A stretch of 64,000 nucleotides of DNA. Source: Bacteroidales bacterium UBA4231 (GTDB taxonomy: Bacteria; Bacteroidota; Bacteroidia; Bacteroidales; UBA932). Made by a program: the position numbers and the translations under genes. This document shows positions 8,992-18,877 of this stretch, one piece after another (the stretch's first letter is position 1; each line of letters starts with the position of its first letter). The notes below the pieces were generated by a model, which did not search any database, was not told the DNA's origin, and saw only the letters and a list, made by a program, of their open reading frames with translations. Location of the stretch: positions 9,954 to 73,953 of the forward strand of contig DGXN01000025.1 of assembly GCA_002396335.1 (NCBI GenBank), written 5' to 3'.

Positions 8992-9069
8992 ATGAAAAAG
9001 ATTCTGACCGTATTGACGGCGTGTTCCTCCCCATCACAATTAATATTTCAGTATCTGCGAAGATTTTAG
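8992..9069 (+). pseudogene. Possible lipoprotein signal remnant (25 codons)
   Basis: A 25-codon frame starting MKKILTVLTACSSPSQ, followed by nine ordinary residues and a stop. The beginning looks exactly like a lipoprotein signal with Cys at the lipobox, but no mature domain follows. The frame ends one base before the atpD -7 box. It may be the remains of a deleted lipoprotein gene or chance. Confidence 0.3.
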
Positions 9070-9077
9070 TATCTTTG
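9046..9077 (+). promoter_or_regulatory. Promoter of the ATP synthase operon
   Basis: TATCTTTG at 9070-9077 is a perfect -7 box, with a weak TTTC at 9046-9049 in the -33 position. The atpD ATG follows at 9099, giving a leader of about 17-20 nt. Confidence 0.7.
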
Positions 9078-9080
9078 TAG

Positions 9081-10854
<1,774 letters not shown>

Positions 10855-10858
<4 letters not shown>

Positions 10859-11916
10859 TCCTTGCTCTCCTCATATCGCTGCTGCTGACAGCAGATCCTT
10901 CACCTTCGGTTCAGGATGACAGGGAGGTGACGGTTCAGGAGAACCCTGTCATTCTGAGCGACAGCGAAGAATCTGAATCCATCAATGTGGCGGAAATCAT
11001 CTTCGAGCACATCGGGGACGAGTATGGATGGCATATCACGCAGTGGAAGGGAAAGGATGTGGAAATCCCGCTGCCGGTCATTGTCAAAAGCAGTACGGGA
11101 TGGCAGGTGTTTTCGTCGGCTCGGCTGCATCACGGGGCACATTACAGGGGACTTTACATAGACCCGGAAAAAGGGAAAATCATCGATGAGGCCACCGGAA
11201 AACGGCCGCTGGACCTTTCCATCACCAAAAATGTCCTGGCGCTCATGATGAGCACCCTGCTGCTTCTGGCCGTCATTCTCCTGACCGCCCGCTGGTACAG
11301 AAAGCACGACGCCCTGGAAGAGGCGCCTGCAGGCCTTGCCGCCGCCGTGGAGCCGCTGGTGATGATGGTCAATGATATGGCCCGCGAGAACATCGGCGAG
11401 CGGGATTACCGGAAGTATGCGCCGTATCTGTGTATGGCCTTCCTTTGGATTCTGCTGAATAATTTCCTGGGCATTCTCCCGTTTTTCCCGGGCGGAGCCA
11501 ACCTGACCGGCAACATAGCCATTACTCTGGTGCTGGCCCTCTGCACGTTCTTTACCGTGAACCTGTCGGGGACCAGGCACTATTACAAAGAGATTTTCAA
11601 TCCGGACGTCCCGGTGTTTCTGAAACCCATCATGCCCGTGATCGAGGTCTTCAGCGCCTTGATGAAGCCGGTCTCCCTTACCATCCGTCTGTTCGCCAAT
11701 ATGCTGGCCGGCCACATCATGATCCTGTCCATGGTGTGCATCATCTTCATCATGGCCAAGTACGGACCGCTCATGAGCGGCGGCATGACGGTGGTCAGCG
11801 TCCTGTTCGGCGTTTTCCTGGATGCCCTGGAGTGCTTGGTGGCCTTCATCCAGGCCTATGTGTTTACAATGCTCAGTTCCATTTATATCGGACTGGCCAG
11901 AGTGCGTGAAGAATAA
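10855..11916 (+). CDS. atpB: F1Fo ATP synthase subunit a, with in-frame repeat insert
   Basis: 353 residues. The protein opens with a hydrophobic N-terminal segment, then a long periplasmic region of the kind usual in Bacteroidota subunit a, then the transmembrane bundle. The essential arginine lies in LTIRLFANMLAGH. Residues 31-40 (PVILSDSEES) are encoded by a dispersed DNA repeat that is identical over 29 bp to one inside atpG and does not look native to the family. The insert lies in the poorly conserved stretch just after the signal-like N-terminus, so it need not disturb function. It forms the proton half-channels with the c-ring. Start 10855 overlaps the atpC stop. Confidence 0.95.
10912..10974 (+). 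repeat. Dispersed repeat copy inside atpB
   Basis: 10946-10974 carries CTGTCATTCTGAGCGACAGC then GAAGAATCT, identical over 29 bp to 15462-15490. It is preceded at 10912-10921 by CAGGATGACA, also present before the atpG copy; AGGATGACA can pair with TGTCATTCT through one G-U. It is read in frame as VILSDSEES. Confidence 0.85.
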
Positions 11917-11935
11917 ACTTTAAATTTTTGATATT

Positions 11936-12196
11936 ATGTTACTTTCTACAATGATTCTCCAAGCAGCCGCAGGGGCGGCCCTCGGTAAGGCCGGTGCGGC
12001 CATCGGCGCTGCTGTCGCCGCCATCGCCGCCGCCATCGGCATCGGTAAAATCGGCAAATCCACGATGGAAGCCATCGCCCGCCAGCCGGAGAGTGCCGGC
12101 AACCTGCGTACATCCATGATCATCGCAGCCGGTATGGTGGAGGGCGCCGCCCTGTTCGCCATCATCGTCGCGCTTCTTGCCATCGTAGTCAAATAG
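11936..12196 (+). CDS. atpE: F1Fo ATP synthase subunit c
   Basis: 86 residues forming two transmembrane helices around a polar loop ARQPES. The ion-binding carboxylate is Glu69 in AAGMVEGAALFA. Helix 1 is very rich in Ala and Gly (GAAIGAAVAAIAAAIG), as needed for tight c-ring packing. I see no Gln/Glu/Ser-Thr set that would indicate sodium coupling, so proton coupling is likely, though sequence alone does not prove it. It starts 19 nt after atpB. A second ATG at 11951 is possible; the first is kept because it retains the family's short N-terminal segment. Confidence 0.97.
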   Translation: MLLSTMILQAAAGAALGKAGAAIGAAVAAIAAAIGIGKIGKSTMEAIARQPESAGNLRTSMIIAAGMVEGAALFAIIVALLAIVVK

Positions 12197-12199
12197 GCT

Positions 12200-12706
12200 A
12201 TGAATCTTGTGACTCCGGATTTCGGCCTCCTTTTCTGGATGGTCGTCATCTTCGGCCTTGTGTTTTTCCTGCTGGCGAAGTTCGGTTTTCCGATCATCAC
12301 CTCCAGCGTAGAAAAGCGCAGCGCCAAGATTGCGCAGTCCCTGAAGGATGCCGACGAACTCCAGGCCCGCATGGCCGCCTGGAAGGTGGAGCAGGCCCGG
12401 ATGCTGGACGACGTCCGCAAAGAGCAGGCGCAGATCCTGCGTGAGGCCACCGAAACCAAAGCCCGGATTGTGGCCGACGCCAAGGCCCAGGCCCGCGAAG
12501 AGGCCGACAAGATCCTCGCCGAGGCCAAGACCCAGATTGCCGCCGAGAAAGAGAGCGCCCTCCGCGATGTCCGCAAGGAAATCGCCCTTCTGAGTGTCCA
12601 GGTGGCCGAAAAGATTCTGCGTCAGGAGCTCTCGGACGAAGGCAACCAGCGCTCGTTTATCGATAACCTTGTGGACGAAGCCGGAAAGGCCAGCTTGCAC
12701 GCATGA
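12200..12706 (+). CDS. atpF: F1Fo ATP synthase subunit b
   Basis: 168 residues: one N-terminal transmembrane helix (LLFWMVVIFGLVFFLLAKFG), then a long charged alpha-helical stalk rich in Ala, Glu, Lys and Arg (residues about 40-140) that dimerises to form the peripheral stator. The C-terminus contacts subunit delta. It begins 3 nt after the atpE stop, and its own stop overlaps the atpH start by 4 bp (ATGA). Length and layout are usual for the family. Confidence 0.95.
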   Translation: MNLVTPDFGLLFWMVVIFGLVFFLLAKFGFPIITSSVEKRSAKIAQSLKDADELQARMAAWKVEQARMLDDVRKEQAQILREATETKARIVADAKAQAREEADKILAEAKTQIAAEKESALRDVRKEIALLSVQVAEKILRQELSDEGNQRSFIDNLVDEAGKASLHA

Positions 12707-13263
12707 ACCGGAGCCTGGTCATAACGCGCTACGCCCGCACGCTCGTGAAATACGTTGCGGACACCGGCCATGGAGACATCGTCGCCTCCGAGGCCGACGT
12801 CCTGGTGCGTGCGCTTCATGACGTCCCGGATCTGAGCCGGGCCGTCCAGGCGGCCGACGACGTGGTCTCGCCCTTCGACAAGAAAAAACTCCTGCAGAGC
12901 GCCCTCGGCAACCGCATGTCCCAGGAACTGAGCCGTTTTCTGACCCTGCTGAACCGCAACGGCCGCATGAGTATGGTGGCCGACATTCTCCGCGACTTCA
13001 TAGACCTGTATTACCGCAGCATCGGCATCCGGAAGGCGCATCTGACCGTGGTACAGGAACCCTCGGAAAGGCTTCTGCAGCGCCTCAGGGCCCTCGTGAA
13101 GCAGAAAACGGGCGACGACGTGAGGATAGAAGTGGACATTGACCCCTCCCTGGTGGGCGGCTTTGTCTTCGACATCGACGACTATCTCCTGGATGCCAGC
13201 GTAAAACGGCAGCTGGACCTGATCCGGGAACAATTCATTGAACGAAACAGACGAATCATCTAA
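12703..13263 (+). CDS. atpH: F1Fo ATP synthase subunit delta
   Basis: 186 residues. The N-terminal six-helix domain ([36 protein letters not shown]) binds the top of F1. The C-terminal part contains the conserved [21 protein letters not shown], the signature of the OSCP/delta family. It joins subunit b to the alpha/beta hexamer. It overlaps atpF by 4 bp, and its TAA shares one base with the atpA ATG (TAATG). Confidence 0.96.
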   Translation: MNRSLVITRYARTLVKYVADTGHGDIVASEADVLVRALHDVPDLSRAVQAADDVVSPFDKKKLLQSALGNRMSQELSRFLTLLNRNGRMSMVADILRDFIDLYYRSIGIRKAHLTVVQEPSERLLQRLRALVKQKTGDDVRIEVDIDPSLVGGFVFDIDDYLLDASVKRQLDLIREQFIERNRRII

Positions 13264-14846
13264 TGGCAACATCTTTAAAACCCAGTGAAGTGAGCGATAT
13301 CCTGCTGTCGCAGCTGAAGGATATGAAAAACGACCTCCAGTTCGAGGAGATCGGCAAGGCCCTGCAGGTGAGCGACGGTGTCGTGCGCATCTACGGCCTG
13401 GACCATGCCGAAGCCGGCGAACTGCTGGACTGCGGAAACGGCGTCATGGCTGTGGTGATGAACCTGGAAAGCGACAATGTGGGCGCCGTCCTGATGGGAC
13501 CCACCGACCATGTGAAAGAAGGCATGGTGGTCCGGCGCACCCGCAGGATCGCTTCCATCGGCGTGAACGACAACCTGATGGGCCGCGTAATCGACCCGCT
13601 GGGCAACCCCCTGGACGGCCTGGGCCCCATCGAAGGGGAGAAGCTGGACATGCCGCTGGAGCGCAAGGCTCCCGGCGTCATCTTCCGCCAGCCGGTGTCC
13701 GAACCGCTCCAGACCGGCCTCAAGGCCATTGATGCCATGATTCCTATCGGCCGCGGCCAGCGCGAGCTCATCATCGGCGACCGCCAGACCGGCAAGACCG
13801 CCATCGCCATCGACACCATCATCAACCAGCGGGAAGGCTACCTTGCCGGGAAGCCGGTGCACTGCATCTATGTCGCTATCGGCCAGAAAGGCTCGACAGT
13901 GGCGTCCATTGTGAAGACCCTGCGGGAGCACGGCGCCATGGATTATACCACCGTCGTGGCGGCCACAGCGGCCGACCCGGCGGCCTTGCAGTACTATGCG
14001 CCTTTCGCCGGGGCTGCTATCGGCGAGTATTTCCGCGACACGGGGCGGCATGCCCTGGTCGTGTACGACGACCTCTCCAAACAGGCCGTCGCCTACCGCG
14101 AAGTGTCCCTGATCCTTCGCCGTCCTTCCGGCCGCGAGGCCTATCCGGGCGACATTTTCTACCTGCACAGCCGTCTGCTGGAGCGGGCCGCCCGCATCAT
14201 CGACCAGCAGGAAGTGGCCGCCCAGATGAACGACCTTCCCGCCGTGCTCAAAGACAAGGTCAAAGGCGGCGGGTCGCTGACGGCCCTTCCCATCATCGAG
14301 ACCCAGGCGGGCGACGTGTCGGCCTACATTCCCACCAACGTAATCTCCATCACCGACGGCCAGATTTACCTGGAGCAGGCCCTGTTCAACCAGGGTGTGC
14401 GGCCCGCCATCAATGTGGGCATCAGCGTGTCCCGCGTAGGCGGCAGCGCCCAGGTCAAGTCCATGAAGAAGGTGGCCGGCACCCTGAAGATCGACCAGGC
14501 CCAATGGGCCGAGCTGGAGGCCTTCTCCAAATTCTCCTCCGACGTGGACAAGGTCACCGAACTGGCCCTGGACAAAGGCCGGAAGAACAACCAGCTCCTC
14601 ATCCAGCCCCAGTATTCGCCCATGCCGGTCGGAGAACAGGTGGCCGTTCTCTACTGCGGTACGCACGCCCTTATGCGCGAGATTCCCATCAGCGCTGTAC
14701 GTCCTTTCCAGGAAGCCTTCCTGGAACGCCTGCGGGCCGCTCATTCCGCCGACGTCCTGGAACCCCTCGGAGAAGGGAAACTCACGCCCGAGATTGAGAC
14801 CATCCTCGCCGACACGGCCGCGTCCGTCATCCTGTCGCTGAAATAG
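13263..14846 (+). CDS. atpA: F1Fo ATP synthase subunit alpha
   Basis: 527 residues, the non-catalytic nucleotide-binding subunit of F1. The Walker A motif GDRQTGKT spans residues 172-179. Other family landmarks are [31 protein letters not shown] and the alpha-signature [17 protein letters not shown]. The start codon overlaps the atpH stop by one base. The end is ordinary, and 4 nt beyond the stop begins a dispersed repeat that runs up to the atpG start codon. Confidence 0.98.
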   Translation: MATSLKPSEVSDILLSQLKDMKNDLQFEEIGKALQVSDGVVRIYGLDHAEAGELLDCGNGVMAVVMNLESDNVGAVLMGPTDHVKEGMVVRRTRRIASIGVNDNLMGRVIDPLGNPLDGLGPIEGEKLDMPLERKAPGVIFRQPVSEPLQTGLKAIDAMIPIGRGQRELIIGDRQTGKTAIAIDTIINQREGYLAGKPVHCIYVAIGQKGSTVASIVKTLREHGAMDYTTVVAATAADPAALQYYAPFAGAAIGEYFRDTGRHALVVYDDLSKQAVAYREVSLILRRPSGREAYPGDIFYLHSRLLERAARIIDQQEVAAQMNDLPAVLKDKVKGGGSLTALPIIETQAGDVSAYIPTNVISITDGQIYLEQALFNQGVRPAINVGISVSRVGGSAQVKSMKKVAGTLKIDQAQWAELEAFSKFSSDVDKVTELALDKGRKNNQLLIQPQYSPMPVGEQVAVLYCGTHALMREIPISAVRPFQEAFLERLRAAHSADVLEPLGEGKLTPEIETILADTAASVILSLK

Positions 14847-14850
14847 TATG

Positions 14851-14878
14851 CTGTCATTCTGAGCAAAGCGAAGAATCT
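14851..14878 (+). repeat. Dispersed repeat copy abutting the atpG start
   Basis: CTGTCATTCTGAGC then AAAGCGAAGAATCT, a 28-nt variant of the repeats in atpB and atpG. Its last base touches the atpG ATG at 14879, so the repeat forms almost the whole atpA-atpG spacer and must supply any initiation signal. Confidence 0.85.
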
Positions 14879-15745
14879 ATGCCCACGCTGAAGGAAATAA
14901 AAGGCCGGATCGGTTCCGTCAAGAGCACGCTGAAGATAACGTCGGCCATGAAGCTGGTGTCGTCGGCGAAGCTCCGCAAGGCCCAGCGCGCCATCGAGTC
15001 CATGCGCCCCTACGAGCAGCAGCTTCACCGCATGCTCACCGTCCTGCAGGGCCACCCGGGTACCTCGGAGGCCGATTTCGCCCCCGCTGAAGACCGGGGT
15101 CCCTGGGCCATCGTGGCCGTTTCGTCCAACTCGTCGCTCTGCGGCGGGTTCAACGCCAACGTCATCGCGAAGGTGCGCGCTGTGCGGCGGACGGGCGACG
15201 TGGTCTATTCCATCGGCCAGAAAATGGCCGACGCCATGCGCAAAGACGGCTTCCTCTCCCCGGATAATTACCACGACCTGTCGGAACATCCCTCCTACGG
15301 ACCGGCCGCTGACCTGGTGGAAAAACTCTCCGCCGACGTCCGGGAAGGCCGTGTCGGCGGCGTGGCGCTGGTGTACAACCACTTTGTCTCCACCGCCAGG
15401 CAGATCCCCGTCGCCGAGGTGCTGTTCGATCCTTCGGCACAAGTGCCCCAGGATGACAAGGCTGTCATTCTGAGCGACAGCGAAGAATCTATCGGCCCCA
15501 TCATCGAGCCTTCCAGGAAGGAGCTGCTCGCCCTCCTGTTCCCCAAAACATTGAAACTTAAGCTCTTCGCCGCCCTCCTGGACAGCGCGGCGGCGGAACA
15601 TGCCGCCCGCACCGTGGCCATGCAGACCGCCACCGACAACGGCGAATCCCTCCTGGAAGAACTTACCCTGCAGTATAATAAAGGCCGTCAGCAGAAGATC
15701 ACCTCCGAGATTCTGGACCTCGCCGGCGGCCAGAGTGAATCGTAG
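14879..15745 (+). CDS. atpG: F1Fo ATP synthase subunit gamma, with in-frame repeat insert
   Basis: 288 residues, the rotor shaft of F1. The N-terminal helix (IKGRIGSVKSTLKITSAMKL) and the C-terminal helix (ARTVAMQTATDNGESLLEEL, then LQYNKGRQQKITSEI) are the conserved coiled coil. Residues about 190-204 (QDDKAVILSDSEES) come from the dispersed repeat and fall in a surface region that is variable in the family, just before IIEPSRKELLALLFP. The start codon directly follows another copy of the repeat. Core motifs are intact, so the enzyme should be functional. It is the last atp gene and is followed 3 nt later by a dipeptidase gene. Confidence 0.95.
   Translation: MPTLKEIKGRIGSVKSTLKITSAMKLVSSAKLRKAQRAIESMRPYEQQLHRMLTVLQGHPGTSEADFAPAEDRGPWAIVAVSSNSSLCGGFNANVIAKVRAVRRTGDVVYSIGQKMADAMRKDGFLSPDNYHDLSEHPSYGPAADLVEKLSADVREGRVGGVALVYNHFVSTARQIPVAEVLFDPSAQVPQDDKAVILSDSEESIGPIIEPSRKELLALLFPKTLKLKLFAALLDSAAAEHAARTVAMQTATDNGESLLEELTLQYNKGRQQKITSEILDLAGGQSES
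15449..15490 (+). repeat. Dispersed repeat copy inside atpG
   Basis: CAGGATGACA at 15449-15458, then a 29-bp sequence (15462-15490) identical to the atpB copy. It is read in the same frame as in atpB, giving VILSDSEES. Two of the three forward frames would be stop-free; the reverse strand is not used. Confidence 0.85.
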
Positions 15746-15748
15746 TCT

Positions 15749-17110
15749 ATGAAACAGTACATCCAACAGAACCGGGAACGCTTCTTCGAGGAGCTGTTCT
15801 CCCTGCTGCGCATCCCTTCGATCAGCGCCAAACCCGAGCACAAGCCCGACATGTACCGCTGCGCCGAGCGCCTTGCCCAGCTCCTTCGTGAAGCCGGTGC
15901 CGACGAGGCCTCCGTCCGTGAAACCGCCGGCAATCCGGTGGTCTTCGGATCCAAGGACATCGGCGCCGAGAAGACCGTTCTCGTGTACGGCCACTACGAC
16001 GTCCAACCCCCGGAACCCCTGGAGAAATGGCGCACGGACCCCTTTGAGCCTGTGATCGCAAAAGATCCTCAGACAGGCGAGGAGGCCATTTACTGCCGCG
16101 GCGCCAACGACGACAAAGGCCAGTTGTTCATGCACTTGAAGGCCTTTGAATTCCTGTGCCGCACCGGTGCCCTCAAGCACAACGTGAAGTTCATCTTCGA
16201 AGGGGAGGAAGAAGTGGGCAGCCCGTCCCTTCCCGCCTGGGTCCAGGCCAACAAGGACCTCCTGAAGGCCGACGTCATCCTGGTTTCCGACACCACCATG
16301 ATTTCCGACAAAGTGCCCTCCATCAACTGCGGCATGCGCGGCCTGGCATATCTGGAAGTGAAAGTGACCGGTCCCAACAAAGACCTCCATTCCGGTCATT
16401 ACGGCGGCGCCGTGGCGAACCCCATCAACGTGCTCTGCGCCATGATTGCAAGTCTCCACGACGCAGACGGCCGCGTTACGGTTCCGGGCTTTTACGACGA
16501 TGTGGTGGAACTGTCGGCCTCTGACAGGGCCCTCCTGAACAAGGCCCCCTTCGACCTGGAGGAATACAAGGCTTTCCTGGATATCAAGGAAGTGAAAGGA
16601 GAAAAGGGCTATACCACCCTGGAACGCACGGCCATCCGTCCCTGCCTGGATGTCTGCGGCATCTGGGGCGGCTATACGGGCGTCGGCGCCAAGACGGTAC
16701 TGCCTTCCGTCGCCCACGCCAAAGTGTCCATGCGCCTGGTTCCCAACCAGCGGAGCGCAAAGATCACGCAGCTGTTTCGGGAGCACTTCCTCAGGATTGC
16801 CCCGCCGTATGTGAAAGTGGAAGTGACCCCTTGCGAAGGCGGCGACGGCTTCCTCATCCCCATCAGCTCCCCGGCTTACCAGGCAGCCTCCCGTGCCATG
16901 AAGGAGGTCTATGGAACGGAGCCCGTCCCCGCCCGTGGCGGCGGTTCCATCGCCATCCTGGCCGACATGCAGAAAATCCTCGGGATCGACCCGCTCCTGA
17001 TGGGCTTCGGCCTGGAGCGGGACACCATCCATTCCCCGAACGAGAGCTACCTGCTTCGGCAGCTCTATGCCGGAATGGAAAGCATCGCCCTGTTCTACCG
17101 CTACTGGTAA
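15749..17110 (+). CDS. M20-family dipeptidase
   Basis: 453 residues of the M20/PepV-CNDP-like metallopeptidase family. Predicted zinc ligands and catalytic residues are visible: His82 and Asp84 in GHYDVQPPEP, bridging Asp121 in GANDDKGQ, the Glu cluster 153-155 in EGEEEVGSPSLP, and the dimerisation-lid motif DLHSGHYGG. It hydrolyses dipeptides or small N-acyl amino acids in the cytoplasm; no signal peptide is present. It starts 3 nt after atpG with no promoter between, so it should be transcribed with the ATP synthase operon, an unusual partnership. A perfect terminator lies 87 nt downstream. Confidence 0.92.
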   Translation: MKQYIQQNRERFFEELFSLLRIPSISAKPEHKPDMYRCAERLAQLLREAGADEASVRETAGNPVVFGSKDIGAEKTVLVYGHYDVQPPEPLEKWRTDPFEPVIAKDPQTGEEAIYCRGANDDKGQLFMHLKAFEFLCRTGALKHNVKFIFEGEEEVGSPSLPAWVQANKDLLKADVILVSDTTMISDKVPSINCGMRGLAYLEVKVTGPNKDLHSGHYGGAVANPINVLCAMIASLHDADGRVTVPGFYDDVVELSASDRALLNKAPFDLEEYKAFLDIKEVKGEKGYTTLERTAIRPCLDVCGIWGGYTGVGAKTVLPSVAHAKVSMRLVPNQRSAKITQLFREHFLRIAPPYVKVEVTPCEGGDGFLIPISSPAYQAASRAMKEVYGTEPVPARGGGSIAILADMQKILGIDPLLMGFGLERDTIHSPNESYLLRQLYAGMESIALFYRYW

Positions 17111-17196
17111 AGAAAAACCCCGCGCGCGGATTTCACAATTGGCGGCGGGGTATTATAGTTAGGTATCAATATTTATGTCTGATACCGTATATTTCC

Positions 17197-17234
17197 AATA
17201 CCGTGCCAAAACCGGAAAGGCACGGTATTTTTTT
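17197..17234 (+). terminator. Rho-independent terminator after the atp/M20 operon
   Basis: AATACCGTGCC (17197-17207) pairs perfectly with GGCACGGTATT (17219-17229) around an 11-nt loop, followed by a T run. It serves the plus-strand transcript and runs up to the end of yitT, which converges from the other side. A weaker GC-rich stem (ACCCCGC with GCGGGGT) lies at about 17116-17151. Confidence 0.85.
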
Positions 17235-18159
17235 ATGCAATATGTTTCTTTTTGCGTTTTTTTGCGTTCCAGTCGCCGTAAATTTCGCTCACGTTGCCGG
17301 CGGTGATGAACCCGTGGATGTCGTTGGTCTTCAGGTAGTCCATCAGGTGGGCGAATTCGTCCTGGGTGAGGAGAGACTGGATTTCCGTGTTCTGGTGGCC
17401 GTTGTATCCGCCCGTGACACTGTACAGGGAGCAGCCCCTCTGGAGGTCTTCGATGATGAATTTTCGGATCTCCTCATACCGGGAAGAAATGATGCAGACG
17501 CGCTTGCGGCGGTTGAGGCTGGCCGTAAAATAATCCAGCGCCAGGCCATTGATCCAGGTGCCGATGAGGCCGATGACCACCAGCCGGAACGGGTTGATGG
17601 CAAAGGCCGTGCAGCAGATGATGGCCCCCGCTACGGAAACGGACGTGCCGATGTCCAGATGGAAGTATTTGTTGACGATTTTTGCTAAGATATCCAGGCC
17701 GCCGGTAGAGGCGTTGATGTGGAAGAGAATGGTCTGCGAAGCGCTGAGGATAAGGACGAAGCACAGCAGGTCGAACCAGACGTCCCCCATCAGCGAGGTC
17801 TGTCCGGGCTCCAGGAGTTTCTCCAGGGGGCAGATCTTTTCCCACATTTCGATGAGCGGTCCCAGGATGAGGGCGGTATACACCGTCTTTGCCCCGAATT
17901 CATGGCCGATCATCAGCCACGCCATCACCAGGAGGATGGCATTGATGACGGTAACCACCAGGGACACCTTCAGGGGAATCCCCGCCACCATGAACAGATT
18001 CGAAATGACAATGGAAAGACCGGTAATGGATCCCACCACCAGCTTGGACGGCATCAGGAAATAATACACGGCCGCCGCAGCAATGGCCATGCCTGCCGTC
18101 ATGATGACAAGTTCGCTCCAGAATTTCCGTGATCCCAGAATCTCCAGCAATTTTTTCAT
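17233..18159 (-). CDS. YitT-family membrane protein (DUF161 and DUF2179)
   Basis: 308 residues. The N-terminal two thirds hold about five hydrophobic segments (LVIMTAGMAIAAAAVYYFLM, GSITGLSIVISNLF, INAILLVMAWLMI and others), including the TGGLDILAKIVNKY motif of YitT/DUF161 proteins. The C-terminal region (about 215-300: RVCIISSRYEEIRKFIIEDL, SVTGGYNG) is the cytoplasmic DUF2179 domain. The transported substrate is not established for this family. It is a single-gene unit read from a promoter near 18180, divergent from the HAD gene and converging on the M20 terminator. Confidence 0.88.
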   Translation of the reverse strand: MKKLLEILGSRKFWSELVIMTAGMAIAAAAVYYFLMPSKLVVGSITGLSIVISNLFMVAGIPLKVSLVVTVINAILLVMAWLMIGHEFGAKTVYTALILGPLIEMWEKICPLEKLLEPGQTSLMGDVWFDLLCFVLILSASQTILFHINASTGGLDILAKIVNKYFHLDIGTSVSVAGAIICCTAFAINPFRLVVIGLIGTWINGLALDYFTASLNRRKRVCIISSRYEEIRKFIIEDLQRGCSLYSVTGGYNGHQNTEIQSLLTQDEFAHLMDYLKTNDIHGFITAGNVSEIYGDWNAKKRKKKHIA

Positions 18160-18177
18160 AATTGGTAGTTTTAGCTC

Positions 18178-18212
18178 CGTAAAGTTACGAAATATTTACA
18201 AAAAATGGCAAA
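18178..18212 (-). promoter_or_regulatory. Probable promoter of yitT
   Basis: On the minus strand TAACTTTA (18187-18180) is one base off the TAnnTTTG box, with TTTG (18212-18209) 21 bp upstream. The box lies inside the small inverted repeat CGTAAAGTTACG (18178-18189), a possible operator. Confidence 0.45.
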
Positions 18213-18254
18213 AAACAGAAGGAATATGCATCGGCCGATATCCTATAATTTTTG

Positions 18255-18262
18255 TACCTTTG
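18255..18262 (+). promoter_or_regulatory. -7 box of the HAD-MFS-ZIP unit
   Basis: TACCTTTG matches the Bacteroidota -7 consensus; no clear -33 TTTG is seen at the expected distance. The ATG at 18271 is 8 nt further on, implying a very short leader. The 18160-18270 gap holds this and the divergent yitT promoter and nothing else I can identify. Confidence 0.6.
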
Positions 18263-18270
18263 TAACCGCT

Positions 18271-18876
18271 ATGGTAAAAGCAGTTGTGTTTGATATCGGA
18301 GGGGTGCTCATCGGCCTGGATCTGGACCGGTGCATCCGTGCATTCCGTGAGAATCTGGGGTATGAGCGCATTACGGAGCTTTTGGACCCGTGCCACCAGA
18401 AAGGCATCTACGGGGAACTGGAAGCCGGTACGCTCAGTGCCGACGCCTTCCGCGCAGCCGTCCTCTCGGAGTCCCGCCCCGGATCCCGCCCGGAGGATGT
18501 GGACCGCTCCATGGCCGCCCTGTTGACGGGTATGGATTCCGACACCGTCGCTACCGTCCTTTCCCTCCAGGGCCGATACCCGCTGTACCTGCTTTCCAAC
18601 AACAACCCCATTTCCATGGTCGAATGTCGGAAAATTCTCCGGGAAAACGGCCTCGGGGATGCTTTCAAGGCCGAATTTATATCGGCCGACATGAAACTGA
18701 TGAAGCCCTCGCGGGCGTTTTATGAAGAGGTCGTGCGCCGCCTGGGCGTCCCGGCCGGGGAGATTGTCTTCGTGGACGACAGCCCCGCCAATGTGGAAGG
18801 CGCCCGTGCCGTGGGCATCGACGCCCGCCTCTACAAGCCCGGAACTCCTTTGGCCCCCGTCCTTTCCGACTTGTAG
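18271..18876 (+). CDS. HAD-family hydrolase (subfamily IA type)
   Basis: 201 residues from ATG 18271, which starts MVKAVVFDIGGVL and lies just after the promoter box; an upstream in-frame start at 18205 is rejected for that reason. Nucleophile Asp8 is in the FDIGGVL motif. LLSNNN is motif II, the Lys of DMKLMKPSRAFYEEV is motif III, and VFVDDSPANVEGA is motif IV. The family are mainly phosphatases of small phosphorylated metabolites. The next gene, 1 nt after the stop, is a sugar-phosphate-type transporter, so an organophosphate substrate is plausible but unproven. Confidence 0.87.
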   Translation: MVKAVVFDIGGVLIGLDLDRCIRAFRENLGYERITELLDPCHQKGIYGELEAGTLSADAFRAAVLSESRPGSRPEDVDRSMAALLTGMDSDTVATVLSLQGRYPLYLLSNNNPISMVECRKILRENGLGDAFKAEFISADMKLMKPSRAFYEEVVRRLGVPAGEIVFVDDSPANVEGARAVGIDARLYKPGTPLAPVLSDL

Positions 18877-18877
18877 C

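Noticed and set aside
10912..15490. CRISPR-like array from the recurring 28-32-bp repeat
   Set aside because: Copies are kilobases apart, lack regular spacers, and lie inside or between atp genes; no cas genes are present.
18722..18877. N-terminal extension of the MFS transporter into the HAD gene
   Set aside because: The extra 52 codons are an out-of-frame reading of the HAD gene; the family start is at 18878.
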